Assembly (NCBI GenBank): GCA_025345505.1
Contig: JANVCC010000012.1
Location: 13,553,970 to 13,617,969 of the forward strand
Length of the DNA stretch: 64,000 nucleotides
Reading direction: 5' to 3'
Source of the DNA: Todiramphus chloris collaris
Taxonomy: Eukaryota > Chordata > Aves > Coraciiformes > Alcedinidae
Below, one piece after another: positions 13,524 through 25,936 of this stretch; positions within the stretch are counted from its first letter, which is position 1; each line of letters opens with the position of its first letter. The notes under the pieces are model-generated. The model had not been told where the DNA came from. It did not search any database and worked only from the letters and a program-made list of their open reading frames with translations. A program made the position numbers and the translations under genes.

Positions 13524-13544
13524 ATTCTACGATTCTATGATTCT
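13524..13544 (+). repeat. CR1 3'-terminal octamer repeat
   Basis: Two tandem octamers, ATTCTACG then ATTCTATG, followed by a partial ATTCT, close the CR1 copy. This ATTCTRTG repeat is the known 3' terminus of avian CR1 elements, where target-primed reverse transcription starts. It fixes the element's right boundary and orientation. Confidence 0.9.
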
Positions 13545-13549
13545 TTCCC

Positions 13550-16500
13550 AAGGATTGATGCAAAAGGAGGGGCCACTTTTGAAACTATGCTATGTACATT
13601 CTGATTCTCAACAAGTAATTCACATTGATATGTGATTGCCTAGATTCTCTCTTGCTTGTCTTTTCTGGGCTGATATTCAGAAAATCCCCACCTGTTAGAT
13701 TATGCTTTCTAAAATAATAAATTCTAAGTGCATATAATCAAATAATCAACATTCTGCTTGATTTCTCCAGACTTTAAAGAACATGGCTGTGTATTTTTAA
13801 TATGATCTTATTACTGGAAAAACTGACAGTTTGGTAGATTTATTTTTTGTAACTTCTTAGCTGTACCTCTTTAGTCAAGCATTGTGATTCTCAAGTGACA
13901 CTTCAGTCAGCTTTTGCTAAATAGGTCATTAACACCTTGAAATTAATTGGTTTAAAGAACTGACAGTTTCTGACCTCTCCTAAAACTGCTGATCCTACCG
14001 CTGCTAAGCTTACCTCTAACAGGTATAACATGTTTCTTTCTTTTGATAAATAGTTTCTATGCAGAAATGCATTGGAATTTGTCACCTCTGTTAGGCTAGT
14101 GCTGTTCGAATGATTACTGTTTCCTTTTTATTCTGTTCTACTCCTACCCTCCAATCAATGTCCACTTTTAGGTAAGTGAATTTGCATGCAAAGATGAAAA
14201 ATGGAGAATTGCATCAATGAAAATACCAAAGTCAACTCTGTCATCTATGATAATTCTATCTCTGGTTACACAAAAATGAATCTGTAAAAAAGCCACTGCA
14301 CAGCCTGGCTCTGTGCCTGAAGCTTTTTCCGTTCCCTGGTTTGCTCTTAAGATTGCTCTCTGATTCCACTCCATGCTTAGCAAGCCAAGTTCAGCAAAGG
14401 AGCAAAATATTTAGTGGTCAGTGCTGAGCCAGCCAGCACAAGGTTCCGGAGGAGGGCTGTGGAGTGACTGGGTAGCTGCTGCTCTGACTGCAGTGGTGGC
14501 AGCTCCCCCAGCCTCCAGTCCTTGCAGTCATCCATGGGGAATGGGAGCCTGTGCTGGCACATGGCTGTCTAGTGCAGCTGGTAGGACACCAGTCTGTCCA
14601 TAGGTCCTTCATGTCTCCTGCTCAGCTGTGGCTGCACAGGGAGCAATGAAATGCTATGTGTGATTTTATAACTGTTTAAACTTGAAAAATGCCATGAGTG
14701 GAGCTGGTGAGATTTCTGTCTTTTAAATATGGAGGTTCTCCTTCCAGTCAGGGGGTGGCTGCAAAAGCTGCCACCCCTCAGACTTGTCTTCACCAGGAAA
14801 ACTGTGAAACCTCTTTCCTCAGCTCCCCACCATCTCCCAGCATGTATCACAAATGCTGCTCTTCAAGGACTTCCTCTACCCTTTAACAGTGCTTCCCTCC
14901 AGATCCTCAGCATCTGGCTGTGCCATCTTATTGGTCTTTTCCTGTTTGTCAGGGGAGCCAGGATCATCTGTAAGAGGGGCTATAGGGGCAAGGGAAGGTC
15001 AGAGAGGTCAGAGAGGACAGGAGCAGGCCAAGGGTAGCATTCAAAAACCACTAAACAGGGGGGTGGCACGGCAGGAGGAGGGAAGGAAACATCAGGGGAG
15101 TCCTGGGGGTTTTGACATTTCAAAAATGCAGAAGCTCGCAGTGACCGGCCTTATAGAAAGATAAAGTGCGAAGGTAATGCTGGGAGGAACAGCAGCACAC
15201 AGTTCAGTAATAATCAGATAGTAACTCAAAATGAGGCACTGCTAATATTCCTTTAGGGGATTTCCACCTCAGGCATGGTAGTTGATCCAGCATTTTCCTT
15301 GACAGAGATGTAAGAAGGTCTGAAAATAAGCCTCAGCAACACTGTTCCCTTCATCAGAAAGCCTGTGCAATATTCCAAAAAGTGACCCTAATCCTGTTGG
15401 CATTAATGCCAGGGATATGGTAAGACAGCTCTTCACAGTACAGCAGAAGCAGAAGTAACAGTGCAGTGAACAGAGAAATTCTGTTTTGATCTAAAATTCT
15501 GTTCCTTTACACATTAGTCATTTTTTTGCTATACATTTCTAAACCATAAATGGTGTTCTAAGAGAGTGCTAGTTTTACCCAGCACAACATAGCTTGGGAG
15601 CTAGGTCTCAGTCCCTGTTAGTTGCCATGGCTCCACTGACCAGAGGCCAGCCTGCCAGTTTGCACCAGAGGATGTCAATAGGCTGATTTAAACTGCCTGT
15701 TGTGTCCATGCTGTGTGTAACTAATGCAGCTGGAGAAATTCCTGCCTATTCTGAGCACCATATCCATCTGTCAGATGGGTACCTCTGAGAATGTGGAGAT
15801 GTCAGGTGGACACACATAAGCTGTTGTAGGCATACAGGCTGAATTTAACTAGGTGTGTGGCAAGTCACTAACTACATCAATTAACAAAAGCGCAGCAGAC
15901 CTTTCATATCTTTCATATCAATATTGGTTCAAAATCTGTAGTAAGTGATCGCTATAATGTGGTGATCTCCCTAAATTGGTAATCATCCCTCCTGAATCTG
16001 GGAGAACAAGGGATACCTCCCCTGTACACACTAGTAACAAAGATATTCAGGAAAATTCTGATCAACATGGTAACAGAACCTGCAGTCCCTTTACCCACCT
16101 CCTGAACAAACCATTTATTTATACTGGCAGCTGGTTACATCCTCAGCAGGTCCTATCTCCGCAAGAAAGCTCGAGGAACAGATATTCCTGAGCAACTCCA
16201 CATTGCTTCTGTCCTTGAAAGGACAGTAGATGATGACCTGAACTTCAGAGTGCTCCACTGAACCCACCAGTGCTGGGAGGTCCCAGCCTGCTCTGACCTG
16301 TAGCAGCTTCCCTGAAATGAAACCACAGCAAAAGACGGCTGGAGTCAGCGCTGCAGAACTCAATGTATTTCATTTTCAGGTGTTCAGCTTTTTGCCTTCA
16401 TCTGAACACAGCAATCAGACCGTGAAATGCTCACTTTCACATTCAGCACAAAGCCCAGCCTGCACTTTATATACCTTTTTCTTCCACTCAACACTTCTTG

Positions 16501-19240
16501 GTATGGACAAAAATCAGAGACTGCAAAGGGATTAAACAGAAATGTAGGAGCTGCAGGTTGCAACAAATTTGATAGCCTCCTTTTCTTTCTCTTTTCTCCC
16601 CCTGCCAGTGATTTTCATCACACAGCACACCCAGCCTTCCTGGAAGCACACAGGTAGTGTTTATCTGCCACTATGATGGGCTCAGGCTCTTGGGGGCACA
16701 GTCACACTATATATAAACAAGAATACTCCTAGCTGCTATAATCATGTTATCAGCAGTGAATAATAAGCTCTGTAAAAAAATGCCTAAGGAAGCAGCTAGA
16801 GTATGCTGAAGGTGGTTATGAACTGTCCTTCTGAGATCAGTTTCTTGACAGTTGGTCAGCGTATCAACCAAACAGTTACTGAAATATTAATTACAATTTT
16901 CTTTGCCTTCTTATTCTTAGTCATTTTAAAATAGCCATATTATTAATAAGTATTGTGAAGGTAGAATTCAAAAGCTCCTCTCCAACATGCACTCCCCAGC
17001 CACTGGGACCCCATCAGCATTTTGATAAGCTCATGTCAAGAAACGATGCACCCCTGGCTAAAAATTAGTTATTTAACAGAGCTACTAAAAAATTGCGATC
17101 TCTCTCTTTAAATGTTTGACCCTGAGGTAGAAGAGGAGGGGAGGGAGAAGGGTAGAGATGCTAATCGCTTTAGATAACAACCTGACTCATGGTAATAGCA
17201 GCCTAATTGCTATCCAAGTGCTTTTAGCAGGAAACAGTCACACCTACAGAGGTACCTGTGCAGAGGAAGGCTAGTTTTAAATGGAGGAAAGACAGAGATA
17301 TAAACGCACTTTCATCTGAGCACAGTGGAAAGTAAGAAATAGTTGTTTGTGTAGAAATTGCCTTAAATCCAAGTGCGACTTCATACAGCTTCAGGTAGTG
17401 GGATGTGGCTGGTGTGTCATTCATATGAGAAGCAGGTACACTACAGGGGTCAAGCTGAAATGGGGGTTTATATTTAGACAGGGGAAAGAAAATAAACACG
17501 TGTGGGGGAGACGTGGTTGATGCTGTCTTTCCAGAATAAAAAATTTACTTCAATGATTATGACCCTTCCAAGAATAAAATTCCTAAATGTCAGTCTGGCA
17601 ATACAAAAGATCTTTACTTGAAAGTAGGTATGATGATACTGAGTCCTTGTAAGAAAGCTGCATGAAAATTAATTATTTGACTGATTAATCAAATGTAAGT
17701 ATGAAGCATGCCCTCTATATGCATGAGGCGTGCTTTTGTACATTTAAGATTTGTCTTCCTTCTCCATTGCTCTCTAGCACACTGCTATTATGGCACTGTC
17801 CCCTGAGGGCTGAGCCCCCAGTTCTCATTGCGGCCCGTGACATAGCAGCTATGGAGAAAGCCTGATAAGTGAGAGGACATTTTCATATGGGTTTGAGCAG
17901 CCTTGTTCTCCAGCTGCCCTTGCAGTTTCCTGCATCAGTTCTGAGAAGGGAGGCCGGGGTGAGCAGGTGCTGCCTGCAGGTCTTGGTCACAGCTCTACCA
18001 GCTGGGGGGAAAACCAAGATCTGGATTTCTGAGTAATAAATGATAAAATGTTGTTGGGTTTTTTTGCACAGGATGCAGTCTGCTGAGTGGGTAGAGTTGA
18101 GCATAAGAATCGATTACATTCCCTGATGAAGGAAGGTGTCAGATCTTTCTGCAAGGGTATTGATTTATGCATTCGGCTCTGCAAGTTGGTTTCTACTACC
18201 TCTTTTGCCACTAAAATTCAGTGATGTGAATGTCAATAGGCATGAAAAAACCTCTGTGTTTTGAAAAGCCTGAATCTGTGTCTATAAAACTATTATATTT
18301 GCTTGCTTTTGCTGTCCTCTAGATTCTAGTGCATCCTTTTATTTGGAGAGCTTCAAGAGATTCAAGAGATCTGTTGGTAATGGAATTTGCATGTAAGACG
18401 CACGTGTGTGTCTATGCATTACCACGAATGTTATTTTCTCTTAAAAATATCTTTTTTTTCTATTTGTAAATTACATTTGATCACAGTATAGAAATAGTAT
18501 ATGCCAGAAATTACCTATCTTGAATTGCTGAATAATAGTATTTGGGTAGGCTGCTATGGCAACAGATGTACAGTGTCTGGATTCACATATCAAAGGTTCT
18601 TATGGCAACTGCTTTTTGGATAATCCTTCATTGCATAAGCAGGAAAATATACTGAACTACCCCAGTAATCTTCAGAAAGACAGAAACAATAGAATAAACT
18701 GACATGTTTACTGCTTTACATTTGGGATGAAATATATATAAAGGCATGCCTTACATAACAAATGAACAAACAAAAAGAAAAAAGGAAAGGCAAATTGACA
18801 CTGTGGAATCAATAACATGAAAACATGTTATGAATATTTCTTATAAATTAGTATTTATATTATACCAATACTTAGAAACTCAGTCAGTGATGAAATGGCA
18901 TTTACAACATGCTATACATTATATAGACTCAAAGTAGGTAACCGTCCTTGACACAAGGCAGCTCTTTTTTTTTTTTTTCCTTCCTTTTTAAGACTTAGTG
19001 AAATTTTACAAAAAAGGCGCGTCCTATTTGAAATAGATCAGGTTCAAATGACCTTGACCTGTGACACACAGCAATGATCCTAACAAAACAAGTGGTTAGA
19101 GTGGCTACCCATGTTGCTGAGCAGTCTGTTTCAGCTTTTTCTGCATTCAGAAGAACTGTTTGCATTAATCAAATGGGATCAGCCCTTATTTTAAAATGTG
19201 CAATTCTCTTAACAAAGCTCAATTTCTCCTTCATCTTCCC
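13550..19240. other. Noncoding stretch 3' of TASL
   Basis: No supported gene. A slightly GC-richer patch lies at 14400-15120 with several overlapping open frames on both strands and no family match. Around 16860-17240 there are AT-rich motifs resembling homeodomain and MEF2-type sites. A T-run sits near 18966-18980. No CR1 terminus was recognised. Confidence 0.5.
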
Positions 19241-19242
19241 CT

Positions 19243-19248
19243 TTTATT
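19243..19248 (-). promoter_or_regulatory. Candidate TASL polyadenylation signal
   Basis: TTTATT on the plus strand reads AATAAA on the minus strand, about 810 bases past the TASL stop codon. It is a plausible poly(A) signal for the TASL transcript. The hexamer is common in AT-rich sequence and nothing else supports it. Confidence 0.25.
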
Positions 19249-20059
19249 ACCATTGCTGTCCCTACCTGACCATTGCACAGCTGCAGGTCTGTAAGCAGCT
19301 GGCAAAGGTGGCAACTGTCTGTGATCACTGACCACCAGCATCCTTTGTAATAGTGCAGTTCAGTGCAAAACACACAGGTATAAATGCATGCTCCTACTGA
19401 TGAAGTCTGTTTGGAAACAGAGTTTGTGCTTCAAAAAAAGGGGACAGTAACTTTTGAACAGGAAGACAACAATTAAGCAATTAGGATTGCATAGAAGAAA
19501 CTGTATCTATCCCTTAATATCTTGAAGAAAAACTTACAAAAACTTCTGTGAGGGATGTCATAAGTAAAGACACTTAGGACAGCAAGATGAGCTAGATGAC
19601 ATCCTAAATTCTGTATTTCTGTGACTGACATCACTGTGCTTCTGCGTGCGTGGGTGTAAGCCTCTGCTTTACAGAGACCCAGGGGTAGGATGGCAGACTC
19701 CCGACAGAGAAATTATATGTCAAGCACATGGGGAAGAAAGCTAACATATGAGCACCTGGAAGAGTGTCATATGCTCTTAGTCATTTTTCTACAAAACTTT
19801 TTTAATGTCTGATGCTTACTAAAATAAGCCTTTAGGGAAAAAAAAAAATTACAGAAAAACCCCACTCAAACCAATAAATCATCTGGTCCACAACTGGAGC
19901 TGCACTTTACAGATATTTTTGCTTATTTAGTATGTACTGGAAGGTTTAATTGAAGTGGTAGATGGTAAATGTATTTTTATGAAGCAAAAAAAATGTCTTA
20001 AGAAACTAAAAAATTACTTTGGAGAACATAAAAGTTTTCTAATGGCAGACATTCAAATA

Positions 20060-20938
20060 CTATGCATTAGTGTGGCTATACTGGGAAATATGCAGACTAG
20101 GTGTGCTAATTTCTGAGGATATTTTTTCACTGGCTATTTGTAAGAAGCGGCTAATGACAATGTCTTTGGCCTTGGTGGTCTCCATATTCCGCTCCCGTGA
20201 TATCTGCATGCTGATTTGATCTACATTAGTCATGATAAGCTCTGAGGTCAGGATCTGAGTGGGGGATGCCCTGTTTGCTGTGCTATCCATGATGTACTGC
20301 TTATACAGTTCCACTAGCTTCTGTTCGAGATAGTCATTCAGGGCTGAGTCAGAGAGAGGCTGCTGGTGGGGCACTAAGCTTGTTAGCCGCCAGCATGAAG
20401 AGTAGCCTTGGACCAGCTTGCGGCTGGTGTCGCTGGAAGGGGGAACCTTCATGGACTCCATAGGGGGAGGAATCTCTGAGGACTCCAAAAAGGGGCCTAT
20501 CCCACTGTCACAGGTAAAATCTGTTGTAACTGAGCTAATTGGCACCACGTAGTCCCCAGCTATATGTAAATCATTGTAGTTCTTGCAAATGCTTTTGCAG
20601 GAAGATGGAACCAGGTATGTGTCTTTTCTTGTCAGCTCCTCACAGACATGCATAGCTGGAGATGGCTGCCCTGAAGGTATGGAATGCTGTGTAGGCTGTA
20701 GGAGATTTTCCTTCTGTCTTCTGCTTTGCTTGCTACCTCTGGAGCAGACTGAGGAAACACACTTGCCAGCAGATCTGCATCTCTGAAGGAGGCTTTTTCC
20801 GTGTGCTTCATCTGTGGAAGAACAATTAATGGACTTCATTTCATACACGACTTCCTCAGCCAAACTCTTGCTGTAGAGCTCAGGATTCAGGTCTTCACAA
20901 CGGTAAGCAATTCCATAGAGGTAACCTTCCGACAGCAT
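20060..20938 (-). CDS. TASL: TASL, TLR adaptor interacting with SLC15A4 on the lysosome
   Basis: An intact 292-residue single-exon reading frame recognised as TASL (CXorf21). In mammals this adaptor is held on endolysosomes by the transporter SLC15A4 and recruits and activates IRF5 downstream of TLR7, TLR8 and TLR9. Visible features are the conserved N-terminus MLSEGYL (residues 1-7), the part of the family reported to engage SLC15A4; a highly conserved central block (TYLVPSSCKSICKNYNDL, 107-124); a conserved C-terminal part from the LEQKLVELYKQYIMD segment (about 204-218); and a C-terminal pLxIS motif, SLHIS, at 281-285, the IRF-recruiting signature shared with MAVS, STING and TRIF. Residues 40-95 are Ser-, Gln- and Arg-rich and poorly conserved. 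There is no signal peptide or membrane segment. The start codon has A at -3 and the family N-terminus, and AG lies directly before it after a pyrimidine-rich tract, so a splice acceptor of a 5' UTR intron may sit there. Length is close to the human protein (about 300 residues). Confidence 0.95.
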   Translation of the reverse strand: MLSEGYLYGIAYRCEDLNPELYSKSLAEEVVYEMKSINCSSTDEAHGKSLLQRCRSAGKCVSSVCSRGSKQSRRQKENLLQPTQHSIPSGQPSPAMHVCEELTRKDTYLVPSSCKSICKNYNDLHIAGDYVVPISSVTTDFTCDSGIGPFLESSEIPPPMESMKVPPSSDTSRKLVQGYSSCWRLTSLVPHQQPLSDSALNDYLEQKLVELYKQYIMDSTANRASPTQILTSELIMTNVDQISMQISRERNMETTKAKDIVISRFLQIASEKISSEISTPSLHISQYSHTNA

Positions 20939-23900
20939 CTTTCACCAAAGGAAAGGAACCACCAGCAGACAGAACAATGAAAAAAAAGAAACCATTAGTT
21001 CATTACAAACTCATTGAGTGGTGATTACACTCACAAGTCTGTTACTAGCTGCAGAGAGATGTTTTTGATTTGGACATGAACAAGACTGTCTCCATCTTTC
21101 TAAAGGACTTGAGTCAGAGTGATCAGCTAGTCTCTCTGTTGTGCTGTTAACTCAATCACATCAAAGCATATTCTGTATAACATAACGTATGTCAAGTCCA
21201 ATACATCCAACAACAAGTGAGTTGGGAAGAGAGGAACAAGAAGTGGCTTGTTGTGGTGGTAGTAGTTGCTGTAATAGCTTACAATTAAATATGGATATTT
21301 TTGACCTTGACTTCAGTAAGAGGTCAAGGGGTTCCCCCTTTTTCTCATATGCTTTGAAGCAACTTTTGTTGTGTGTGGTTTGTCAGCTGCCTCTCAACTG
21401 TGTTGGTTTGAGATTCATATTGAGAATATCACCCCTTCTGTTCCAGACAAATCAATGACTGTAGGTGTGATTCCTTTTTCATTAAAAAAATCTCAGATCA
21501 TTAAATTAGCACTTTGCATTTCTGCATGACAAGCAGGATGGAATTAATTGTCTCTAACCTTTACATGTGAAAATGTCAGTGGCAAAAGCCAGACTTTTTG
21601 GAGGCATGATTCATCTGGCCTGTTTTAGACACTTAAATCAAGATGGGATAGTTGAATTGTGCCCTAGATTTGCTTATCACTCTCCAGTTACCATAAAAGG
21701 GTGTTAAACTGACTACCCTGGATGTAGAAATCTGAGGTGTACTTTTCAAGAGACATATTTCAGTGAAATGCATAGGAAAGTGCACATTTCAGAAGTACTC
21801 TGGCTCCTCCACTGTCGGATTAGTCATGAGTACCACCAGCTCTGAAAACAATTTCCATTGCATTTCTAAAAATGGACAATCAGGTTCCAGCAGTAACTAA
21901 CTCTCTCCACTCTCTGAGCAGGCAGCTCAATCTGAAAAAGTAATGAAAGACAGGAATCACAACCAAGGACACACACACATCTGCATATCAGTAAATGTTC
22001 TGCACACAATTTGGAGCTCCACTACTATATAATTATTCTTAAATCCACCTCTGTGTTTTGGTTTTTTTTAACAGATGTCAAAGAGGCAATCAATGAGAAA
22101 GATGTCCTAAAGAAACTGTGTGGTACAGGAAAAAAAGAAAGTAAATAAATTTAATTTTTTTTTTTCTTTCTATAGTACAAAATAATGTTGTATGATAGAG
22201 GAACAAATGACCTGTCTTTGTTTTAATAGCAAGTGCTTTCCTTCATTTACTATTTAATCTACTTCTATCACTTTAATCCTTAACAGATACTGTCTCTGCA
22301 GATATGAACATATGTCCCAGTTATTTGACAGTTTTCCTGCCTATTTCAAAACACGTGCTGTGACAAAGCATCAGAAAGGGAACATCTTCCCACAAACTGT
22401 GAACAGGGAGGTGGCATCTCTCTGGAACATGCTGAACTATGCCATGCTGCTGTTGACTGCTCAACTTACTTTTTCCAAGAGTGAAAGGACTCTCATTTTC
22501 AGCACAGTATTTCATGTGTAAAAGCTGCTACTGCAAAATGCTTCACTAATAAAAAAAGTTGGCTAAATCCTGACTAAGTATGGATATAGACTTTATGTAG
22601 ATTTTAGAAACGAGACAGCATGAAAAAAGACTTTCCTCAGGAAGGGAAAAATGTTACTTCCACACTGTGAAGAAGACAATTTTTCCTTCAGAAGGAAATA
22701 TTCATGGAAATTAAATGTGTCCAAATATTTGCTTTGGTGACCTGAATCCTCTCTGCTGCTGCCAGTTGTGTGAGATTTCCCACAGGCAGGCAACATTTAA
22801 TTAAAAGCAATATATTTACACAAGAGGGAAAAAATCATGTTTAGGGCTTGGCATTCCTCACAGTATGCTGCTGTTGTCTTGCTTTAGGTTTTAGCAGTGA
22901 TTAAGGTGCCACCACAGAAATCTTATCTAAATGCTAGAGCTAATCAGGTTATCAACTCATCCTCCTCTCTCTTCTGCTTCTGTCCCCCGCTTCTGCAGTA
23001 CAAAAGCTGTTCCCTTCCCCCAGTCATCCACAGCCCAGATGGACTTATTGCAAAGTCACCACTAACATCAGCTAACATACATCTGGAATTGTTATACTAT
23101 TATTCCTATGCTTATTTTTAATGTTGTTTCTGAGAAATGAGTGGAAATATAACATGTGGCCTGTTCACTGTTCAACTGACATAGGCAGAGCCAGTTGTGT
23201 TCAGGTAGCATGTGACACTTGTCTTTCCTACTACCCAGATCTATGTTGTTTCTGTCATAAGTGATAAACTAGGGAAATGAAACTGATGGGTTTCATTTCT
23301 TTGTACTGCATTCTGCAGTACTTATTTTAAGAGTTATAGAGCACACTGTCTGGAACAGGAGTGGAAACAAAAGAACTGGCAAACTCAAAAAGATTAGGTT
23401 CAAGAGTTGTGTGTTTTGCTGAATGAATTACAAGCTTACCCTCCAAAGTCGTCAAAGGCTGTCACACTAATCTGACTATTCCCAGCTCTGCAAGGAAATA
23501 GGAAGTGTGGAAAACCTGAATGCAAAAGAGAGGTGCACGTATCTCTGGTCCTAGTACTTCATATAGCATATACCCTTGTCAAGTTGTCACTACCAGTGGC
23601 TGGTCATGCAACTGGGTCACCTTTAATTTTTGCATTTTACATCTGATAAGGATGACAGTTTTCATTAACTCTGCTTTATTCTCTTAATCCCCCTTCCATG
23701 CCACAGATGCACCATATAGGCCAGGATTCTAAGTGCACAGGAATTATATCTAATGTCTTTCAACATTCTGGGTTTCATGCTCTTTAACTTCAGATCTCAC
23801 TCCCTTCTTCCTGAAAATAACTGCATGACTTTCATTGCACGAAGAAAAGCGGTCCCTTTTGCAATTCTCATCTGACTCATTTTGTATGTAAGGTGAACAA

Positions 23901-25040
23901 AAAGGTTTTCTCTTGTGTCTTTACTGTCCTGGCAATGGGAGTTGACTATATTCTATCTAAACCTAAGGGAGACAGAGGGAGAAGACTGTCTAGTTTACAT
24001 TGTCTTTTCTATCTGACACAAACTTTATTACTGTCAGAGGATTTTAAAAACTCATATGTCTTGCCTGGGTTTTTTGTTCAGTTCTTCAGCACAAGAAAAG
24101 CCTAAAGGCAAGATGAACATTTAAAGCCATGTGAAGAATCCAGTGGTACTGCCAGTATTTTCTGAGTGGCAGCAAACTTGCTGGGTTATAGTGCTTGGAG
24201 ATGATGCCAATGTTTTGCATAAAGACTTCACATTGGAGTCTGGGAGCAGACAAACAGTACGGGAACTCTTATCTCAGAATAAGCAAAACACTGAAGGAAA
24301 GCCTGAGAAGGGTACACGAAGGGATATGATAAATTGTGTCCTATGCAAAAACCTGAGCAAGATGAAAAGTTGCAAGGGAGAATGGAAAGAACATGGTGCC
24401 AGATGGGATCACTGCTCAGTGCGGAAAGGGACATTCTTTTGCATTGCAAAAGGAGGGATGGAAACTCATAGAAGATACAGGCTTAGTTTGAATATGTCTG
24501 GCTTTCACATCCCTCATCAAGGCTCTGAATGGCACTAAAGCTGTGCTGCTGGTAGTTGAAGTTCAAGTTTTGCCACAGAGTATACCTTCAGTTCATTAAC
24601 TGACTTACTAGATGGGACCCCGATGACAAAGTCTTCCTGTCTCAAGAGAACTCAAATCCTGTGGATCCATCTATATTATTTCTTTCACATTTAAAGAAAC
24701 ACTTTTCCAGGCTGTGGACATACATACAGATCCCTTCAGTGAGGTTTGAGACCTACCTCAGATTGCAGGACATGCATGCAGGAATTCATCTGGCAAGAAG
24801 GATAGGCTGGAGAGCCTGTATATATTTCAGGACCCATAGCTCACCTTCCACAGGAGCTGGTGTGAAATAGCTCCCAGGCATATTCAGTGCAGTCAGTGAA
24901 GAGAAATCAGAAGAGTGAAGCAGGGAGTACAATGAGCTGTGTCTATGGATGAGTATAGCCTTTCCTTAATGCCTGAAACACACAGATCTTGGTATCTGAA
25001 TCCCATATGATAAGGGCTACCTTCAGTGCGCAGGGCTGGC
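20939..25040. other. Noncoding stretch 5' of TASL
   Basis: Any 5' UTR exons and the promoter of TASL should lie here or further right. None could be placed: there is no CpG island and no clear TATA-containing promoter. A small exon-like segment at 22075-22148 on the plus strand is listed separately. The 135-codon plus-strand frame at 24131-24538 has no recognisable homology and is not called. Confidence 0.5.
22075..22148 (+). other. Exon-like short open segment, unproven
   Basis: A good splice-acceptor-like sequence (a T-rich tract ending in AACAG at 22070-22074) is followed by a short frame of 23 codons and a TAA at 22146-22148. The frame is rich in Lys, Glu and Asp (it includes VKEAINEKDVLKKL). 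It has the look of a last coding exon, but no upstream partner exon, family or poly(A) signal was identified. It may be chance. Confidence 0.15.
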
Positions 25041-25936
25041 TTAGGTAAAGGTAATACTGATGACACTAAACTGAATGCTGAGGTGGACATGTCAGAGAAA
25101 GAGACATCTTCTAGAGAGACCTGGACAGGCTGAAATAACAGTATGAAGTTGAACACAGTATGAAGTTGAACAAAGCCAAATACAAGGTCCTGCATCTGGG
25201 ATGACGTAACCACAGAGTCCAGTGCAGTCTAGGATCTGTGTGTCTGGGGAGCAGCCTTGCTGAAAGATTCCTGGGTGTCCTGGGGGAAAACAAGCTTGGC
25301 ATGGCTTAGCAGCGCACTGCTGCAACAGGGAAGGTAACCTGGGTCCTGGGCTGCATCTGCAGGGGCACTACTAGCAGAGACAGATGTGATCATTCCTCCT
25401 ACACTTCTCAGGCCATACCTGAAATGTCCAGTTCTGATCCTCACAATTCAAAAAATATATGGACAGACTGAAGAGGGTCCAAGGGAGGGTCATGAAGATG
25501 ATCAAAGGGCTGGAGAACGTGTGCTATGAGCGAAGATTGAAGGATTTAGGACTCTTGCCCCTGGAGAAAAGGAGGCTTGGGAAGGCACCTCATCACAGTA
25601 GTTTAGTACTTAAAGGGCAGCTACAAAAAGGACAGAGGCTCTCTCTTCACAAAGTGTCACATGGAGAAGACAAGGGACAATGGGTACAAGTTGCACTGGG
25701 AGAAGTTTCATCTCAATATAAGAAATAATTTTTTTTACCATGAGAACAATTAATGACTGGAACAACCTCCCCAGGGATGTGGTAGAGTTCCCATCACTGG
25801 AGGTTTTCAAGACGGGATTGGACAGGGTACTAGATAATCTCATCTAGGATCACTTTCCCATGAAATTTTCAACCAGATGATCTTTCAGGGTGCCTTCCAA
25901 CCTGGGCTGTTCTATGACTTTATAATTCTATGATAA
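25040..25936 (+). mobile_element. CR1 LINE relic, degenerate
   Basis: Plus-orientation CR1 3' part. A decayed DDTK-type sequence lies near 25059-25073, a KYKVLHLG-type segment near 25175-25200, and the ALKRVQ/MIKGLENV and LPLEKRRLG segments at 25459-25590. The closing EVVEFPSL-type region is near 25770-25810, and the end carries TTCTATG and ATTCTATG at about 25911-25934. Many frame changes show it is old. A 17-base direct duplication (25140-25172) lies inside it. Confidence 0.85.

Larger units (their letters stand above)
12440..13546 (+). mobile_element. CR1 LINE, 5'-truncated, well-preserved 3' end
   Basis: A CR1 non-LTR retrotransposon fragment in plus orientation. It starts inside the reverse transcriptase domain (a [10 protein letters not shown]-type motif is encoded near 12556-12585). 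It runs through the C-terminal part of ORF2 and the short 3' UTR and stops in the ATTCTRTG terminal repeat. The 5' truncation and intact 3' end are the usual form of avian CR1 copies. The left edge is approximate because similarity fades upstream of about 12440. This is the best-preserved CR1 in the window. Confidence 0.93.

Noticed and set aside
24131-24538. 135-codon plus-strand frame
   Set aside because: No domain or family resemblance, and no supporting splice sites, promoter or poly(A) signal seen.
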